Positions 60,657-64,000 of a stretch of DNA of 64,000 bases are shown piece after piece (position 1 is the first letter of the stretch; every line of letters starts with the position of its first letter). The DNA is from Nocardia mangyaensis (GTDB lineage Bacteria > Actinomycetota > Actinomycetes > Mycobacteriales > Mycobacteriaceae): positions 558,001 through 622,000 of the forward strand of contig NZ_CP018082.1 in the NCBI RefSeq assembly GCF_001886715.1, read 5' to 3'. Made by a program: the position numbers and the translations under genes. A model generated the notes under the pieces. It was not told the DNA's origin. It was given only the letters and a program-made list of their open reading frames with translations, and did no database searches.

Positions 60657-62675
60657 CTACTGGCAGGTGTCGTCCGCGGCGTTCATGTGCTCGAGATCCG
60701 AGGGCAGCGCGATCGGCCCGGCGCTGTGCGGCTCGCCGATCGGCACGTTCGGCAGCGGCTCGCCGATCCCGGTCGCGGTGCGCACGACGCCGTCGTAGTC
60801 GGAGCCGAGTACCACCTCGACGATGCTGCCGAGTTCGTCGGCCTGCTCGAGGCTCGCGCCACGGATGGTGCTGGCGACCGTGGCGGCCTCGGCCTCGTGA
60901 CCAGCCGCGAAGCGGACCTTCGACGACTCGACGGTGCCGCCCGCGTAATTGCCGGTGCTATAGATCTGGAAGCCCTGGTTGCTGAGTCTGGTCGTGGCGG
61001 CGTAGGCCGCGCCCGACTGCATCGAGCCATTGGAGACCAGCAGCGACACCGTGCTCGGCGATACCGCGTACTGCGTCGGCGGTGTGGTCGGCGGGCTGGA
61101 GTTCGGGCTCACCACTTCGGGGGCCTTGGTCTCGCCGGGCAGCGGCTGATCGTCGATGATCGCGCGGAAAATGGCCTTGATGTCGGTCTCGCGCGGGATC
61201 TCGTTGCCGTAGGAGGTGGTGCCCGCGGTCGGGATGGTCAAGAAGGTGACCGCGCCCGCGTCCATCTTCTGCAGTGAACGGCCGAGCAGCAGCAGGTCCT
61301 GCGGGGTCACCCGGTCGACGAAGGTGTGTTTGGTGAACTCCTGGATGAAGCCGTTGAGCGTGCCCGGATCGAAGAGCACCCGGCTCGACAGCGTGCTGCG
61401 CAGCAGCGAGGCGAGGAAGCGCTGCTGTCGGTTGATTCGGTCGTAGTCGCTGCGTTCCTCACCGACCACATGTCGCGCGCGCACATAGTTGAGTGCCGTC
61501 TTGCCGTCGACCCGCTGCTTGCCCGAGGTCTCCAACACGGTGCCCAGCACCCCGTCGATGATCGGCTTGGTCGAGCACACCTCGACATCGCCGATCTGGT
61601 CGACCATCGCCTCGAAACCGGCGAAGTCGATACCGATGAAGTGGCCGATGTTGAGGCCCGACATCTTGCGGACCACGTCCACCAGGCAGCGCGGCCCGCC
61701 GAGGGCGTACACCGCGTTGAGCTTGTCGCCCATCGCCGAGGGGAACTTCTGGTCGGTGTAGGTGGCCTGGTCGTTGTCCCAACCGGCGCACTGCGGACGC
61801 GTGACGTCGAGATCGCGCGGGAACGACACGACCACTACCCGGGAGCGGTTCTGCGGGATGTGCACCAGCATCACCGTGTCGGCGCGAGCGCCCTCGGCGT
61901 CCGCGACGGTGCCCGCTCCCACCTCGGCATTCGCGCCCGCCCTGGTATCGGTGCCGACGATCAGGTAGTTCTCGTCGCCGAGCTGCATGTCACCGTCGAG
62001 CACGTCCGCCACGTCGCCGTCGAGCGCGGAGACCTGGGTGAAGGCATTGCCGGTGGCGCGCAGGTAACTCCAGCCGCCGCCGGTGACGACCAGCGCGAGC
62101 ACCGCGATGAAGGTGAGCGAGACCCGGCCCGCCATCCGCGCCTGCTTGCGGCGGCGGCCGTCGACATCGGGGCGCCGTGGCGGCGCGGCGGACGCGGTCT
62201 TGACCGGCTTGGCCCGCTGGGGCGGGGCGGTGGCGTCGGTGATCGCGGGCAGGATGTCGGTGACCGGATCGGGATCGCGGCCGCTGACGGGCAGCGCGGT
62301 CGTCGCGGTGCGGTCGGCGGGCGAGGGGGCCGAGCCCGCGATGTCGCCGACGACCGGGGAGGCCGCGGCGCGAGGGGCGACATCGGGTCGTGGGGTGGGG
62401 CGCGGGGCCTGCTCGCGGGCGCGGCGGCCGGCGCGGGAGGCAGGGTCCGGCTCGGGGCCCTTGGTGCGGCGACCGCGTCGGGTCCGCTCGCTGTCGACCC
62501 GGTCGACCAGGTCCTGCACGGTCAGCGGCGCGGCGTTGGGGTCCTGTGCGGAGTCCGCGTGCCGGGAACGCCGTGATCCGGTCTCCGGCTGCTCGGTGGG
62601 CTCGGCCGTCGGATAGCGCTCCCAGGGGGCGCGACCTCCGGGCCGGGGCGTACGCCCGCGCCGATCGTCACCCAC
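60657..62675 (-). CDS. LytR-CpsA-Psr (LCP) family cell-wall ligase
   Basis: LCP enzymes attach glycopolymers such as arabinogalactan to peptidoglycan. The 672-residue protein has a long charged, Pro-rich cytosolic head (about 190 residues), one helix (RVSLTFIAVLALVVTGGGW), the LCP domain (ENYLIVGTDTRAG; VVVSFPRDLDV; NAVYALGGPRCLVDVV; YVRARHVVGEERSDYDRINR with the catalytic arginines), and a C-terminal LytR_C domain (VSLLVSNGSMQSGAAY). It corresponds to Rv0822c. GTG 62675 is better spaced from GTGAGG than the adjacent TTG. Confidence 0.9.
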   Translation of the reverse strand: MGDDRRGRTPRPGGRAPWERYPTAEPTEQPETGSRRSRHADSAQDPNAAPLTVQDLVDRVDSERTRRGRRTKGPEPDPASRAGRRAREQAPRPTPRPDVAPRAAASPVVGDIAGSAPSPADRTATTALPVSGRDPDPVTDILPAITDATAPPQRAKPVKTASAAPPRRPDVDGRRRKQARMAGRVSLTFIAVLALVVTGGGWSYLRATGNAFTQVSALDGDVADVLDGDMQLGDENYLIVGTDTRAGANAEVGAGTVADAEGARADTVMLVHIPQNRSRVVVVSFPRDLDVTRPQCAGWDNDQATYTDQKFPSAMGDKLNAVYALGGPRCLVDVVRKMSGLNIGHFIGIDFAGFEAMVDQIGDVEVCSTKPIIDGVLGTVLETSGKQRVDGKTALNYVRARHVVGEERSDYDRINRQQRFLASLLRSTLSSRVLFDPGTLNGFIQEFTKHTFVDRVTPQDLLLLGRSLQKMDAGAVTFLTIPTAGTTSYGNEIPRETDIKAIFRAIIDDQPLPGETKAPEVVSPNSSPPTTPPTQYAVSPSTVSLLVSNGSMQSGAAYAATTRLSNQGFQIYSTGNYAGGTVESSKVRFAAGHEAEAATVASTIRGASLEQADELGSIVEVVLGSDYDGVVRTATGIGEPLPNVPIGEPHSAGPIALPSDLEHMNAADDTCQ

Positions 62676-62831
62676 CAACGAACCTCACTTCTCTAGCTGC
62701 CGCAGCATGCGCGTCATCGTCCGGCGCCGAGTCGAATCGGAGTCGAACGATGTCCGCAATGATAACGATTCCGCCACGAGTGGCCACTCCTGTGCACAGT
62801 AGATTCGCCGACGATCTGTTTGCGAAGCTCT

Positions 62832-62854
62832 GACCGGCGCCGGAGCGCCCGGTC
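62832..62854 (-). terminator. Terminator downstream of the dus gene
   Basis: GACCGG-CGC and GCG-C-CCGGTC pair with one bulge around CGGA, 12 bp beyond the dus stop. Confidence 0.5.
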
Positions 62855-62866
62855 TGTGCGCGGTGT

Positions 62867-64000
62867 TCAGCCGCCGCTGTGCATCACATCGGCGGCGGCG
62901 GGGACGGTGTCGTCCTCCGGGTCGTCGAGCCAGCCCTCGGGCAGCACGACCTTGGTCTGCGGCGAGCCCTGGCGCCCGCGCGGGCCGAGCGCGTCGGTGG
63001 GGAAGGGGACGGTCGGGTCGAGTTGGCCGACGAGGTCCTCGATCTGGGCGAGCCGGGAGACGGTGGCGAAGCTGCGGCGCAGCTGCGAGCCGACCGGGAA
63101 ACCCATCAGATACCAGGCCATGTGCTTGCGGATGTCACGCATGGCCTTGTCCTCGCCGTCGTGCTCGGTGAGCAGGGCGGCGTGGCGCACCAGGATCTCA
63201 CCGACCCGGCCCAGCGTCGGACCGTCGGGAATCGGTTCGCCGCGCAGCGCTGCGCTGAGTTCGGCGAACAGCCAGGGGCGGCCGAGACAGCCGCGGCCGA
63301 CGACGACGCCGTCACAGCCGGTCTCGCGCATCATCCGCAGGGCGTCCTCGGCGGTGAAGATGTCACCGTTGCCGAGCACGGGGATGGTGGTGACGGCTTC
63401 CTTGAGCCGGGCGATGGCCGACCAGTCGGCCGCGCCGGAGTAGAGCTGGGCCGCGGTGCGCGCGTGCAAGGCCACCGCGGCGGCGCCCTCGGCCTCGGCG
63501 ATGCGGCCGGTGTCGAGATAGGTGTGGTGGTCGTCGTCGATGCCGATGCGGAACTTGAAGGTCACCGGAACACCGGCCGGTTCGGCCGCCGCGACCATCT
63601 CGCGGACGATGTTGGCGAACAGCCTGCGCTTGTAGGGGAGCGCGGAGCCGCCGCCGAGCCGGGTCACCTTGCGGACCGGGCAGCCGAGGTTGAGGTCGAT
63701 GTGGTCGGCCCAGCCCTCGCCGACGATGATGCGCACCGCCTCGCCGAGGGTCTTGGGATCGACGCCGTAGAGCTGCATCGAGCGGGGATGCTCATCGGCG
63801 TCGAACGACATCATGTGCAGCGTCTTCTCGTTGCGCTCGACCACCGCCCGGGCGGTGATCATCTCGCAGACGTAGATGGAGGTGGCGCTGCCGAACTCTC
63901 GGCACAGTTTCCGGAAGGCCTGGTTGGTGATGCCCGCCATGGGTGCGAGCACAACTGGCGGATCGACCGCGTAGGGCCCGATCCGCAGCGCCGTCGGGGC
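62867..64000 (-). CDS. dus: tRNA-dihydrouridine synthase, DusB/NifR3-type (5' end cut by window)
   Basis: This FMN-dependent enzyme reduces uridine to dihydrouridine in tRNA. LAPMAGITNQAFRKLCREFG starts the barrel, followed by MSFDADEHPRSMQLYG, the catalytic Cys in NLGCPVRKV, RIGIDDDHH and the FMN-phosphate loop VVVGRGCLGRPW. The frame remains open to base 64000 (encoding APTALRIGPYAVDPP...), so a few N-terminal residues lie outside the window. It matches Rv0823c. The C-terminal 40 residues are poorly conserved. Confidence 0.92.
   Translation of the reverse strand, partial: APTALRIGPYAVDPPVVLAPMAGITNQAFRKLCREFGSATSIYVCEMITARAVVERNEKTLHMMSFDADEHPRSMQLYGVDPKTLGEAVRIIVGEGWADHIDLNLGCPVRKVTRLGGGSALPYKRRLFANIVREMVAAAEPAGVPVTFKFRIGIDDDHHTYLDTGRIAEAEGAAAVALHARTAAQLYSGAADWSAIARLKEAVTTIPVLGNGDIFTAEDALRMMRETGCDGVVVGRGCLGRPWLFAELSAALRGEPIPDGPTLGRVGEILVRHAALLTEHDGEDKAMRDIRKHMAWYLMGFPVGSQLRRSFATVSRLAQIEDLVGQLDPTVPFPTDALGPRGRQGSPQTKVVLPEGWLDDPEDDTVPAAADVMHSGG

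Noticed and set aside
1..64000. CRISPR arrays, tRNA/rRNA genes, insertion sequences or prophage genes
   Set aside because: No regularly spaced repeats, no cloverleaf or rRNA core sequence, and no transposase or integrase-like product were recognised.

Overview
The window is chromosomal DNA of a high-G+C actinomycete, most likely Nocardia or a close mycolic-acid relative (Nocardiaceae/Mycobacteriales). The evidence is an antigen-85-like exported esterase, mycothiol synthase (mshD), an orphan GlnR, actinobacterial PhoU/Pst and LCP proteins, and a gene order that from memory follows Mycobacterium tuberculosis Rv0772 to Rv0823c (purD, tetR, purB, ptrB, purS, purQ, pepC, purL, CAAX protease, SCP2-like, purF, purM, DUF3073, ygfZ, pabC-like, FABP-like, sseC, cysA, thiX, glnR, mshD, pst/phoU, LCP, dus). 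No rRNA, tRNA, IS element, prophage or CRISPR array was seen. Both ends cut a gene: purD at the left and a tRNA-dihydrouridine synthase at the right.

Layout. 1-10.5 kb: purD, a membrane-anchored M23 endopeptidase divergent from aspB, a TetR regulator, purB, a HIT hydrolase, two secreted hydrolases and an oligopeptidase. 10.7-16.9 kb: an accessory block with a DUF2334 deacetylase-like gene, glutamate decarboxylase (gadB) divergent from a gadC-like antiporter, a one-helix protein, an M20 dipeptidase and an MBL hydrolase. 17-24.6 kb: purS-purQ, an AmiC-like sensor divergent from a MarR regulator, pepC, a GT87 mannosyltransferase and purL. 24.6-32 kb: two paralogous membrane alpha/beta-hydrolases flanking yiaA, a CAAX-type protease, another hydrolase, RNase Z and a HicAB toxin-antitoxin pair. 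32-37.6 kb: SCP2-like, YhgE/Pip-like exporter, purF, purM and DUF3073. 37.7-48.4 kb: ygfZ-MOSC-asparaginase, pabC-like, then cydA-cydB-cydD-cydC. 48.4-53.6 kb: a structured leader RNA upstream of a Uma2 gene, a nitrobindin-like gene preceded by a 31-aa leaderless membrane peptide gene, and a sulfur operon (DUF2993, thiX, DUF4395, cysA, sseC) with an internal poly-cysteine leader peptide. 53.9-64 kb: glnR, mshD, pstSCAB with a PHO-box-like region, phoU, LCP ligase and dus.

Functional themes. Six de novo purine genes (purD, B, S, Q, L, F, M; PurL works with PurS and PurQ as the FGAM synthase complex) are scattered through the window with other genes between them; purC, which sits after purB in M. 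tuberculosis, is not in this window. Nitrogen and phosphate control lie side by side (glnR; pst/phoU). The cyd genes form a complete bd-oxidase operon with its assembly ABC transporter.

The observations most worth following are: (1) a 17-bp-spaced promoter, a 12-codon ORF with a near-perfect anti-SD match and a long-range-paired RNA fold before the Uma2 gene; (2) the poly-Cys attenuator and its predicted 8-bp pairing; (3) a short dispersed repeat, one copy of which lies in frame inside ptrB; (4) large low-complexity inserts in both CydD and CydC; (5) a near-perfect 24-bp palindrome at the cydA promoter; (6) the AmiC/MarR pair, which resembles known amide/nitrile regulators but has no nearby target enzyme.
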